Below, piece after piece: positions 45,384 through 54,553 of a stretch of 64,000 bases of DNA. Source of the DNA: Olivibacter sp. XZL3 (GTDB lineage Bacteria > Bacteroidota > Bacteroidia > Sphingobacteriales > Sphingobacteriaceae); assembly GCF_004368405.1 (NCBI RefSeq), contig NZ_SBJH01000067.1, forward strand, positions 246,381 through 310,380, read 5' to 3'. How positions within the stretch are numbered: position 1 is the first letter of the stretch; each line of letters opens with the position of its first letter. A program made the position numbers and the translations under genes. The notes below the pieces were generated by a model. That model searched no databases and was not told where the DNA came from. It worked only from the letters and a program-made list of their open reading frames with translations.

Positions 45384-45867
45384 ATATCTCTATCTCATCC
45401 GTCATGCAAAGTCAGACTGGAGCTACGATCTGCCCGATTTTGAGAGGCCGCTAAACAAGCGCGGTCTTCGAGACGCTCCAATAATGGCTGAAAGACTAGC
45501 CTTACAAAATTTACGTCCCGATTGGTTGATAAGCAGTCCAGCCAACCGAGCGATCTCCACGGCAAAAATCTTCGCCGAAGAACTGAGATATCCGTCAGAC
45601 GAAATTCAAGAGGAAAGTGCCATCTACGAGGCCAATGTACCTAGCTTATTGCAAGTTATCAATTCCTTTCGCCCCGAAGTAGATTGTGTAGCGCTCTTCG
45701 GACACAATCCGGGTATTAGCTTACTCGCCGAATATCTTTGCGAAAACGTGACAATCGATTTCCCTACCTGCGCTATCGCCTTTTTGTCTTTCGAAACAGA
45801 TAACTGGGAAGAAATCAGTGTCGGAACGGGTAGTTTGGTCTGGTTCAATTACCCCAAACTTGTTTAG
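45376..45867 (+). CDS. sixA: SixA-type histidine phosphatase
   Basis: A 163-residue member of the phosphoglycerate-mutase/histidine-phosphatase superfamily. The phosphate-accepting RHAKSDWS starts at residue 9 (catalytic H10), and the second conserved histidine is in GHNPGI (about 117). SixA in E. coli removes phosphate from the Hpt domain of ArcB or phosphotransferase proteins. Here an Hpt-containing response regulator is encoded at 60 kb; a link is only speculative. Its start overlaps the GT9 gene's stop by 8 bp; an extra 16 codons upstream are rejected because they read through GT9. Confidence 0.88.
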   Translation: MAKYLYLIRHAKSDWSYDLPDFERPLNKRGLRDAPIMAERLALQNLRPDWLISSPANRAISTAKIFAEELRYPSDEIQEESAIYEANVPSLLQVINSFRPEVDCVALFGHNPGISLLAEYLCENVTIDFPTCAIAFLSFETDNWEEISVGTGSLVWFNYPKLV

Positions 45868-45916
45868 CAAGAAAAGCTTTGTTAACTTTATTTGCAAATT
45901 ATTCTTCCTGTTCATT

Positions 45917-46786
45917 ATGATAAAACTAAGTAACGACCTGATCGAGGTTCATATCAAAAAAAAAGGCGCTGAACTTTCTTCGATTTATAATCAGCATATT
46001 GCCCATGAATATATTTGGCAAGGAGATCCAAGCATCTGGCCATGGCACGCACCTAATCTTTTTCCTATAGTGGGTGGATTAAAGCACAATCGACTATTTA
46101 TCAACGGCGCCCAATATGAGTTAGCTCGACACGGTTTTGCCAGACATTCAAATTTTCAGGTTATTGAATCGTCCACCACACATGCCATTTTTTCCTTACG
46201 ATATAATAATGAAACCCTTCGCGCTTATCCTTACCGCTTTGAATTTCAAGTAATTTATCATTTAGAAAACGAATCACTCAACTGCACTTATAAAACCCTC
46301 AATCTAGACGAGCAGCAGATTTACTTTTCGGTTGGAGGACATCCAGCATTTAATGTGCCTTTTTTTCCTGATGAACGGTATGATGATTATTACCTGGAAT
46401 TCGAGAAAGACGAACCGCTCCAGCGTCATCACCTTTCCAGTGAAGGATATTTTAATAAAAAACAATCGACCATGCTCCTTGAAGGCCGGAAACTCAGGTT
46501 AAATGAAACGCTTTTTAACGAGGATGCGCTTGTTTTTAAAAGCTTAGCCAGCAGACGAGTAAGCATTCGAAGCAATAACCATCCGCATGCGCTAATAATC
46601 AGTTATCCAGATTTTAAATCTTTAGGCATTTGGGCTAAGCCAGGTGCGCCTTTCGTTTGTGTTGAACCTTGGTTAGGCTATGCGGATGACGAAACCGGAA
46701 GCTCTTCAATTGAAACGAAAGAAGGAATTGTGCCGCTGGCTCCCGGTCACGTTTTTGAAGCGAGTTACAGCATTAGCATCCAATAG
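45917..46786 (+). CDS. Aldose 1-epimerase family protein (LacX-like)
   Basis: A 289-residue galactose-mutarotase-fold protein. It has the catalytic histidine in GGHPAFNVPF (about 155-164) and the base glutamate in CVEPWLGYADD (about 252-262), with HGFARHSNFQVIE (about 75-87) as the family's RHGF motif. The family interconverts alpha and beta anomers of hexoses, and the LacX subgroup acts on unknown sugars. The ATG at 45917 is the family start. It follows sixA by 49 bp. Confidence 0.85.
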   Translation: MIKLSNDLIEVHIKKKGAELSSIYNQHIAHEYIWQGDPSIWPWHAPNLFPIVGGLKHNRLFINGAQYELARHGFARHSNFQVIESSTTHAIFSLRYNNETLRAYPYRFEFQVIYHLENESLNCTYKTLNLDEQQIYFSVGGHPAFNVPFFPDERYDDYYLEFEKDEPLQRHHLSSEGYFNKKQSTMLLEGRKLRLNETLFNEDALVFKSLASRRVSIRSNNHPHALIISYPDFKSLGIWAKPGAPFVCVEPWLGYADDETGSSSIETKEGIVPLAPGHVFEASYSISIQ

Positions 46787-47218
46787 TTTTTCCATTACAA
46801 ATGTTAAGAGATTCAAGCCTCACTATAAACGCATAAAGACCACTTGTGATAATCAGTCGAAAACGAAAATATTTCTGAAACCGTTATTTGCGGCAGGCTA
46901 CTGGTGGATTTATTACAAATGAAGATAAGTAAAAAATCGACAACAATGCTTTTCCTGTATCTTGAACATGAAGACCAGGCAAAAGATGTTTCTAATTAGG
47001 ACTATGCTAAGGCGACCGATAACATCCCTTAATATTTGTTACATGCAAACCAATGGGTTAACACATACCGTAGCTTTTTGAAGACGAAAATGGCAGTCCA
47101 CAAAAAATAATGGTATAAGGTGAAATTATGTTTAACTCTCATACTATTAAAATTTAATCCTCCACTTCTACCAAGTTAGCGAACTTTTATTAATTTTTTG
47201 TTAAGCCAACAATAAGAT
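46787..47218. other. Intergenic region, nothing recognised
   Basis: These 432 bp between convergent genes hold no credible gene. The longest candidate frame (about 26 codons from 46921) lacks coding features. No hairpin with a T run and no tRNA-like fold were seen. Confidence 0.6.
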
Positions 47219-48679
47219 TTACAGCAAAGGCGAAATCATCCTAGCAGATTTTTCCATAAACTTGCGCCATTTCGCACGATGTTCCCATTGATACGCATCG
47301 ATCTCTTCAGCATGTTTCAAGTCTGAATTGAAAACGTCACGCAGCTCTTCGGCAACCTTTGGATCCAGCATCAGCGACATCACTTCAAAGTTTAAGTCGA
47401 AGCTTCGTTGATCCATATTTGCAGTCCCAATAATTGCTAGCTTACTGTCGCAAACAACGGTTTTAGCGTGAATGAAACCTTTCTTATAGCGGAAGATCCG
47501 TACGCCGGCATTAAGCAGATCGTCATAGTAGGAATGCGCCGCAGCATTGACGAACTTTGAGTCGGATATGTACGGCACCAACAACTTAACGCTAATCCCG
47601 CTTAAAGAGGCAATGATTAAAGCATCCATTAAACTTTCACCCGGGATAAAGTAGGGCGTTGTAATTAGTATTTCCTCTTTCGCCGTGCCTATGGCCTTGA
47701 GTAGCGTATATAAAATAGAAGGTGAACTGGAATCTGGACCACTTGAAACAATCTGAACCAAGCTTCCACCATCTGAAACCGGCAGCTCGCTGAAAAACCG
47801 TTGTTCTGGTTGGAGTTTGTCGGGACTACAGAAGTTCCAATCGCACAGAAAGATATATTGAAGATAGAAAGAGCCGGGGCCTTTTATACAAACATGCGTG
47901 TCTCGCCAATAGACTTTCTCTCCCCTACTTTCATCATTCGTATAGCGGTCAGCGACATTAATTCCACCAACAAAGGAAGTATGTCCATCAATAACGATTA
48001 TTTTCCGGTGATTTCTGTAATTCAATCTGTTAGCTAGCAACAGAAAAGTTATCTTATGAAAAGGATAAATCTTGACACCAGCTTCTTCAAGTTCTTTGGA
48101 AAATTTTCCTCTAATTGAGCGGCTCCCGAAATGGTCGTAAATAAAACGCACTTCGACCCCTTCTTTCGCCTTACGAATCAACGCATCTTTGATAGTGTTT
48201 CCAATATAATCGTTCTCGAAGGTATAGTATTCAAGGTGTATATGATTTTGGGCTTCATTTATGGCAAGCAAAATCTCCTTAAATGTTTGTTCTCCATTAA
48301 TTAAAATTTTCACGGCGTTGTTTGTAGTGAGCGGGCTCATCATGTCTTTTAATATCATATGAGCAAGCCCCTTATAAACTAGTCCGTAGTCGCCCACGCT
48401 ATGCAGGGCATCGAAAGACGACTTGAAAATTTGAATCTTAAGTCGTTCCTGCAATTTTTGATCGCGAACCAGCTTTTTGCTGTACATACTTTTATTCCGG
48501 TAGTTTATCCCTATAGAAAAATATAGGATGATGCCGGCAACCGGAATAAAAATGGTTAATAATAAATAGGCGAGCGTTTTTGTACTTGATCGGGTTTCAT
48601 ATATAATTCGAAGGCAAACACAAATAACAATGAGAACATAAATAATCTCCCCAACAATAAACCAATCGATTGAAGGCAT
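47219..48679 (-). CDS. cls: Cardiolipin synthase
   Basis: A 486-residue phospholipase-D superfamily enzyme that joins two phosphatidylglycerol molecules, or PG and PE, into cardiolipin. Two N-terminal membrane helices (about 8-55) are followed by two HKD motifs: NHRKIIVIDGHTSFVGG (about 226-242) and HAKTVVCDSKLAIIGTANMD (about 408-427). Length is typical. The start is ATG 48679; a TTG two codons upstream is less likely. Confidence 0.93.
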   Translation of the reverse strand: MPSIDWFIVGEIIYVLIVICVCLRIIYETRSSTKTLAYLLLTIFIPVAGIILYFSIGINYRNKSMYSKKLVRDQKLQERLKIQIFKSSFDALHSVGDYGLVYKGLAHMILKDMMSPLTTNNAVKILINGEQTFKEILLAINEAQNHIHLEYYTFENDYIGNTIKDALIRKAKEGVEVRFIYDHFGSRSIRGKFSKELEEAGVKIYPFHKITFLLLANRLNYRNHRKIIVIDGHTSFVGGINVADRYTNDESRGEKVYWRDTHVCIKGPGSFYLQYIFLCDWNFCSPDKLQPEQRFFSELPVSDGGSLVQIVSSGPDSSSPSILYTLLKAIGTAKEEILITTPYFIPGESLMDALIIASLSGISVKLLVPYISDSKFVNAAAHSYYDDLLNAGVRIFRYKKGFIHAKTVVCDSKLAIIGTANMDQRSFDLNFEVMSLMLDPKVAEELRDVFNSDLKHAEEIDAYQWEHRAKWRKFMEKSARMISPLL

Positions 48680-48714
48680 AGACAATATCGCTAATGTTTT
48701 AATATAAACATAGC

Positions 48715-48750
48715 AAAAAATATCCAGCTTTAAAGCATCAATGCTTTAAA
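48715..48750 (-). terminator. Possible terminator at the end of the GLPGLI gene
   Basis: A perfect 10-bp inverted repeat, TTTAAAGCAT/ATGCTTTAAA (48729-48738 and 48741-48750), overlaps the last codons of the GLPGLI gene. On the minus strand six T lie eight bases further on. The A/T-rich stem, two-base loop and gap to the T run make it a weak candidate. Confidence 0.35.
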
Positions 48751-49512
48751 CACCTCTTGCGCATATTCTCCCCAGTCTTCCATACTTTCTTTCAGTGTGC
48801 TCAGCAAACCTTCATTATTAACTTTCTTGGCCTTTTTAGCCGCAGTAATGGGCGACGGTTGCACAGCCACCGCATTTACCTTCGTAGCAAACCAGGTGGT
48901 ATTATCATGCGGTAGCGCTAAACCCAATATCATGCCTGGAAGGCCTGTAAAGGATTCCGGGCCACCGGAAACCGGTATTTGGTCGGTATAAAAGGCAACA
49001 ACGTAAACAGAATCCATCACTAAAGCGTTTGCTCTTCTGCAGTCATATCCCGCTATTTCGCGTGTTTCGCTGGTTATTTTCCATTTGATCTTTCGCACAC
49101 TATCTTCAACAAGAAAGACCTCTTCAAATATCCTTTTTTCGCTGATAGATATTCCCGTCCTGAAATCAGTATAAACCGTTCTCTTTAAATCTATAGTGGG
49201 ATCATTACTGAAAAAATTATTGGTCGGCGGCGTATTCGTTCCTACCGGCTTATACAACGAAGCATCCTTTGAGAACGATAAAGTAGTTTTAACGGTATTA
49301 AACTGTGGCTGGGTCTTTTTGTATTGATCATAAACCTGCTGCATCCAACTTGAGTTTTCCGTCGTAATGCGTTTGGCTAATTTAGCGTACATGTTGATTC
49401 TCTTTTCGTACTCTATCGTGCCACTATTGACAAATCCAACATGCTGGCCATACGATATCTGACTGATCATTACCAAAACAATCGATATTAAGAAGTTTAT
49501 TCTTTTTTTCAT
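48730..49512 (-). CDS. GLPGLI family secreted protein
   Basis: A 260-residue protein with a signal peptide (MKKRINFLISIVLVMISQIS, cleavage near SYG-Q) and the GLPGLI family landmarks: IEYEKRINMY (strand 1), GYDCRRANAL (about 163-172) and FTGLPGMILGL (about 196-206), where the name motif is GLPGM. The family is Bacteroidota-specific and tends to lie beside outer-membrane beta-barrel proteins, as here 47 bp downstream of one. It may act with that barrel as a periplasmic or surface partner, but no activity is known. The ATG at 49512 is favoured by an adjacent GAGG site over the ATG at 49551. Confidence 0.88.
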   Translation of the reverse strand: MKKRINFLISIVLVMISQISYGQHVGFVNSGTIEYEKRINMYAKLAKRITTENSSWMQQVYDQYKKTQPQFNTVKTTLSFSKDASLYKPVGTNTPPTNNFFSNDPTIDLKRTVYTDFRTGISISEKRIFEEVFLVEDSVRKIKWKITSETREIAGYDCRRANALVMDSVYVVAFYTDQIPVSGGPESFTGLPGMILGLALPHDNTTWFATKVNAVAVQPSPITAAKKAKKVNNEGLLSTLKESMEDWGEYAQEVFKALML

Positions 49513-49559
49513 TTCCTCTACGATGTTTAACGACAATAAAAATCTGTTCATCTGCTTAC

Positions 49560-52337
49560 TCAGGGCTTAGTCCCCATTTTGTTAAACTCCCAAATAACCG
49601 ACAACATAAAATACCGACGAATGGTCGTGTAGCTATTTTGACTAATGGTATTATTGAATGCACTCCGCCTGAAACCGACATTTTGGTTCAGCAGGTCGTT
49701 GCCTGACAACGTGAAACGAAGGTTTTCTTCTTTGAAAAATTTCTTGGTTACGTAAGCATTAAGAATAAAGCGTTCGAAATTCTCATCAAATGACTGTGTT
49801 GCCTGTGTATACATATAGTTGCCATCCGAGCCAATCTGAACCTTTCCGGGTAAATAAATATTAAAGCTGGCGTTTCCATTCATTCCCCATCCGTTGTTAT
49901 TGAATTCAGGTTGTAAAGAAGACTCAGAGGTGTTGTAACTAGGCCCAAAACTTACATAAAAATCGTATTTTTTCTCTTTATATTTTGACAAAGACATATT
50001 ACCAGAATAAGTATACGCTTTCGTTTCATTAAGGTCATTATTCGTTAGGTTGTAATAGGTATTACCATTTGTATTTAAATCGAGTCCGACCTGCATATCT
50101 AATTTTTTGAGCTTTTTGCCGGCGTACATTCCACCATAGAAATTGACGGTGTTTCGATCGCTCAGATTAGCCGATTGATAAGTGCTTTTACCAACAGAAT
50201 CAGTCACGGTATTATTTACAATCGGGTTTGTAGTAAAAGAGTAGCTGCTGTAAAAATTGACATATTGGTTGCTAAGTACTTTATAGGAGTTATAGCTCAA
50301 GTTGAAGCGGTTGGTAAACGAAGGTTTTAAATCGGGGTTACCTAATACGATATTGAGAGGATCCGTATTTACCCTAACGGGCTGTATCTGGTTGATGGTC
50401 GGTTGTGTATTGTTGCCATTGTAACCGATACGTAACGACTGTTGCTGAGAGAATTTATATTGGTAGTTCAACTGTGGATTAAAATTCGTAAAGTTTCTGG
50501 TAAATACATCCGCCGTATACTCATCAAGCTGTTTAAACTTCACGTCGCTTACCTTTGCACCGAAATTAAGATTCGTCTTCTCTGTCTTGTAGTTAAAAAC
50601 AGCCCCTACCTGATTCGATGTTTGATCTAGTTTATAATCATTACTATATAAACTATCCAAGAGGTCATAAGCCTCTGTTGCGGACTGGTTGAAGGATCGT
50701 CTGTTGGAATGACCGTTACTAATGCTAAGCCCATAGTTAATCACCACGGCAAAATTTTTAAAAAGAGGTTCTGAATAGGTCACGTTAGAACGAAAGGAAT
50801 TATTTACAATATCGTTCGTTTTATACTGATTGATGATCGACACACTATCTATTTCTCCAGCGCTGCCGTAAAAGTTATTGTCGGCATTCAGAAATCCATC
50901 TGTTTTATTTGTATTAGACGACTGATTCAGGTTTAAGGAAAAAGTCCGTCCGGCCTTTCTGAATTTCTTTGTAAGCAGTGCACTTGCGTTAAAAATCCGG
51001 TCATCCGCTGTATTTGTCAATCTTCTTTCACTTTGATTCAATAATCCACCGGCTTCATTTCTACTTTCAGCGGTATAGCTATTTTTTGTGTCGCTGTTTC
51101 TTAGGGTACCATCTACTGAAATTCGCAAATTGGTTGTCGAATCTAATTTAATATCGTATCTGGCATCGAGTTTATGTCTGAACATGTGGTTGTCGAAGGT
51201 CTCATCAGATCGATCGTTAATAACTCCGGTCGGAAGCGTTCGTCTTGTTATGTTATTCCTAGTCCCGTCTACGTTCAGCGTTCCTATTTTATAATTTGTA
51301 TTAATGGACTGCTTATCACCGTCCCATTTATTGTCATAATGCAAGCCGCCGGTACGCGCTAGAGGAATTCCTTCTCCACTGTATTGCCCGCTAAAGGATT
51401 CCAGATCGTCTTGCCCGTCACCATAAATGATCATTCCTCCATCATCGGTAAACTCCATATTGTTAGAGGTACCATATCTATCGGCATCTCGCCACCCGAG
51501 CCCTACCTTGCCGGTATTTCCGATAGTACCATAAGCCGACATCTTTTCTTTGCCTTTAAACTTGTTAATCATTCCCTGCACTTGATAAAAGTCGTCGTTT
51601 CCGACGCCTGCATCTAACTTACCAAAGTATCCCTTCTTACTATCCTCCTTTAACTGAATATTGATCGTTTTAGTTTTTTGCCCGTCATCAACGCCTGTAA
51701 ATGCCGCCTGGTCGCTTTGCTTATCGTACAACTGCACTTTGTCAACCATGTCGCTTCGAATGTTCTTTGTTACCAAGGTTGGATCGTCGCCAAAGAATTC
51801 CTCTCCGTCGACTAACACCTTGTTAACCGTTTGGCCCTGTGCCGTGATATTACCATCTTTATCTACCTGTATACCGGGAAGCTGTTTTAAAAGGTCTTCA
51901 ACTTTGGCATTAGGTTGCATTTTAAAGCTTGCTGCATCGTATTCAGTGGTATCGCCTTTAATCGTTACCGGCTGTCTACCGGTGATGACCACCTCAGCCA
52001 AAAGTTGCGATTTTAAAATCATATCAATGGATCCAAAATTAATTTCGCTCACGGAGTCCAACGTAAAGCGCTCTAAATAATCTGCATATTTAGGATAGGT
52101 AACGAGCAGAATATAGCTGCCGCGTGCCAACTGATCCAGTTTAAAGTTGCCGTTCTGATCAGCCCTCGTAAATTTATAAAGCATAGAATCTTGGGCGTTT
52201 AAAACGCTAACAGTAGTATTGCTTAGTTTGATGTTAGAGGCCGTATCTATAACGGATCCTTTAATCAAAAAATAGTTCTGGGCTCGAGAAGAGAAGCATA
52301 AAATAAGCAACAACAAAATAAAGGTCAGTTTTTTCAT
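49560..52337 (-). CDS. Outer-membrane beta-barrel protein with carboxypeptidase-regulatory and plug domains
   Basis: A 925-residue TonB-receptor-like protein. A signal peptide (MKKLTFILLLLILCFSSRAQ) is followed by a carboxypeptidase-regulatory-like domain (about 22-110), a plug domain (about 115-215) with the segment EDLLKQLPGIQVDKDGNI, and a large C-terminal barrel of the OMP_b-brl_3 type (about 400-925) rich in alternating aromatic strands and ending in VIWEFNKMGTKP. These proteins may take up small molecules or act as signalling porins. It is paired with the GLPGLI gene in one operon; ligand unknown. Confidence 0.87.
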   Translation of the reverse strand: MKKLTFILLLLILCFSSRAQNYFLIKGSVIDTASNIKLSNTTVSVLNAQDSMLYKFTRADQNGNFKLDQLARGSYILLVTYPKYADYLERFTLDSVSEINFGSIDMILKSQLLAEVVITGRQPVTIKGDTTEYDAASFKMQPNAKVEDLLKQLPGIQVDKDGNITAQGQTVNKVLVDGEEFFGDDPTLVTKNIRSDMVDKVQLYDKQSDQAAFTGVDDGQKTKTINIQLKEDSKKGYFGKLDAGVGNDDFYQVQGMINKFKGKEKMSAYGTIGNTGKVGLGWRDADRYGTSNNMEFTDDGGMIIYGDGQDDLESFSGQYSGEGIPLARTGGLHYDNKWDGDKQSINTNYKIGTLNVDGTRNNITRRTLPTGVINDRSDETFDNHMFRHKLDARYDIKLDSTTNLRISVDGTLRNSDTKNSYTAESRNEAGGLLNQSERRLTNTADDRIFNASALLTKKFRKAGRTFSLNLNQSSNTNKTDGFLNADNNFYGSAGEIDSVSIINQYKTNDIVNNSFRSNVTYSEPLFKNFAVVINYGLSISNGHSNRRSFNQSATEAYDLLDSLYSNDYKLDQTSNQVGAVFNYKTEKTNLNFGAKVSDVKFKQLDEYTADVFTRNFTNFNPQLNYQYKFSQQQSLRIGYNGNNTQPTINQIQPVRVNTDPLNIVLGNPDLKPSFTNRFNLSYNSYKVLSNQYVNFYSSYSFTTNPIVNNTVTDSVGKSTYQSANLSDRNTVNFYGGMYAGKKLKKLDMQVGLDLNTNGNTYYNLTNNDLNETKAYTYSGNMSLSKYKEKKYDFYVSFGPSYNTSESSLQPEFNNNGWGMNGNASFNIYLPGKVQIGSDGNYMYTQATQSFDENFERFILNAYVTKKFFKEENLRFTLSGNDLLNQNVGFRRSAFNNTISQNSYTTIRRYFMLSVIWEFNKMGTKP

Positions 52338-52612
52338 ATATTTTAGGCAATCAGACTCTAAAATATAAAAAATCCGATCAGTAATCTATAAAAAGCAAAT
52401 ATTTAACATTAATTAACACGCTGTTAAAGTATGATTAGGTGGATTGATTTTAAAAATCCTATCACCTACAGCCCCTTATTAAACAGGCATAAAGCTTTCA
52501 AAAGTCTAATAGAGCATCACCGAAAGCAAATACCTGTAACACAGCACCAAACAAAAGCGCAGTTAGGCAATACATGTCAACATCTACTCTTTTGAGCTTA
52601 AAAACTTAACAT

Positions 52613-54487
52613 CTAGTTAACTTTAAACACATTATCTTGTTTATTTTTATCCGGCACATAAGTATCTCCGAGCTCGAGCAATTTAATCTTCTTTTTCGTA
52701 ATTAACGGTAGGGTAACCGTTTTATCGCCTTCTCTCCATACTTCTATTGACTGATCAAGCTTCTCTTTCGATCCATCCGAATAATACACCGTTAAATGAA
52801 TCGGCAATGGCTTCATGCTTTTGTTTTTAATTATTATCGCATATTCGTCAGCACGCGACTTCACTACGTCGTGAATAGCCAAATCCAGCACACCATCTTC
52901 ATAAAACCAACGTTTCCAAAACCAATCTAAGTTTTGGCCGCTACCTGCATTCATCGCATAAAAGAAATCCAGCGGTTGCGGGTGCTTTCCCTGCCAAGTT
53001 TTAATATAATAGTGTAGTGCCTTTTGAAACAACTCTTGCCCCAGATATTCCTCTATATACAGGTATCCCAAAGCCGGTTTAGGATAAGAATTTGTGAAGG
53101 TTGCCGCTCCTTCCAATTCGGTGGTTAAGGTGTTAATCGGTGCATCGTCTGGACTACCCGAGTTTTTGGCCGTGGGCTGTATACCATAGTCGTCCACATA
53201 AGTACTGTCGATATATTTTGAAAGCTTCCATTCTCCAATAGTCGCCCAACCTTCATCCATCCAAGCATACTTCGTTTCATTTGTTCCCATAAAAAAGGGA
53301 AACATCGTATGAAATATTTCATGACTGGTCAATGTAATGGCATCCTCTCTGTTCTTCGTCGGATTGTCATTAGCCATCATGGGGTACTCCATTTGATCCA
53401 GTCCGTCAAAAACCGTCATATGACTATAAGGAAAAGGCCATGCCGGAAAATGGAAACTCATGCCTTCCACGGTTTTCCGTGCGAAATCTATCACCTCGCT
53501 ATAGTCCTTATGCGATGGATCATAAACTGCATCGACACGCGTTCTACGTGCTGTAGCAGAATCCACCACTAAGCTGACAGATTTCCAAACGTAATGATTA
53601 CTCAGCGCAAAAGCGAAGTCAACCACCTGCTTCGCTTCAAACTTAAATACATTAGCAGCTTTTCCCTTGGTAATTGCATTGGATTTTATGTCTTCTTCGC
53701 CAATAATGTCAATAACGCTGTCCGATATGCAGGCTGCTTTCAGCGAATCGTTTACATGCTTTTGATACACCTTTTTCCCGTTCTTTAGATCGCCAGTTGC
53801 CCACACGGCATAGCCTCTTGGTACTTCAATCTCTACTTCAAAATCACAAAAGTCATTATAGAACTCCTCTGCACCCGTATAGGGATATTCATTCCAACCG
53901 TCTATATCATCATACACCGCAATTCGTGGAAAAAAGTAAGCCACAAAATAAGCTCCATCATCAACTTTTCCGGTACGCAGATGTGATCCTTCGTTCAGCG
54001 TATATTCATAATCTATCTTAAAAAGCGTTTCACTGTTAGGCAATACCTCGGCATCTACTATTTTCATATTGGTGCCATTAACGACAAATTTGTTGGTTTC
54101 CAGCGCCTTTTCCGCAACGGCTATTTTTTTCAGCCTTACGCCATCTCCTAAATCTTTTTTGTCGATTTTTGATTTCCTGGCTACACCTTCTTTATAAATA
54201 TTGGCATTCAGCTTAAACCAGACTTCACGTAGCGTGTCAGGACTATTGTTGTGATAATATATTTCAGCGGTCCCTTTTAACAAACGCGTCTTCGGCTCAA
54301 ATTGCACCTTCAGTTTGTAATCTGCTGCGTTTTGCCAATATTTAGCGCCAGGCACCCCGTTCATAGTACGCGTACCTTTCTCCACCGCCTTTAAAAACGC
54401 TGAATCTAAAGGCAGGGAACCTTGGGCGAAGCCATGTGCTGTCCCAATTAAAAGATATACTAAAAGAAAGATCTTACTGATGTTCAT
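52613..54487 (-). CDS. M1 family metallopeptidase, secreted
   Basis: A 624-residue zinc peptidase with a signal peptide (MNISKIFLLVYLLIGTAHGF). The M1 zinc site is HEIFH at 389-393 with the third ligand E412 (HExxH-x18-E). The substrate-anchoring GxMEN-like motif is here QMEYP. It hydrolyses peptides from the N-terminus in the periplasm or outside the cell. The start is ATG 54487; the extra 12 codons upstream contain no signal. It lies between the barrel protein and the M3 peptidase on the same strand, consistent with a peptide-scavenging group. Confidence 0.9.
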   Translation of the reverse strand: MNISKIFLLVYLLIGTAHGFAQGSLPLDSAFLKAVEKGTRTMNGVPGAKYWQNAADYKLKVQFEPKTRLLKGTAEIYYHNNSPDTLREVWFKLNANIYKEGVARKSKIDKKDLGDGVRLKKIAVAEKALETNKFVVNGTNMKIVDAEVLPNSETLFKIDYEYTLNEGSHLRTGKVDDGAYFVAYFFPRIAVYDDIDGWNEYPYTGAEEFYNDFCDFEVEIEVPRGYAVWATGDLKNGKKVYQKHVNDSLKAACISDSVIDIIGEEDIKSNAITKGKAANVFKFEAKQVVDFAFALSNHYVWKSVSLVVDSATARRTRVDAVYDPSHKDYSEVIDFARKTVEGMSFHFPAWPFPYSHMTVFDGLDQMEYPMMANDNPTKNREDAITLTSHEIFHTMFPFFMGTNETKYAWMDEGWATIGEWKLSKYIDSTYVDDYGIQPTAKNSGSPDDAPINTLTTELEGAATFTNSYPKPALGYLYIEEYLGQELFQKALHYYIKTWQGKHPQPLDFFYAMNAGSGQNLDWFWKRWFYEDGVLDLAIHDVVKSRADEYAIIIKNKSMKPLPIHLTVYYSDGSKEKLDQSIEVWREGDKTVTLPLITKKKIKLLELGDTYVPDKNKQDNVFKVN

Positions 54488-54553
54488 TTTGCTGCGTGAT
54501 AATACTTGTTGCCAGCTCCCCACTACAAACGCTACGTCGATTTATTAGCGCCA

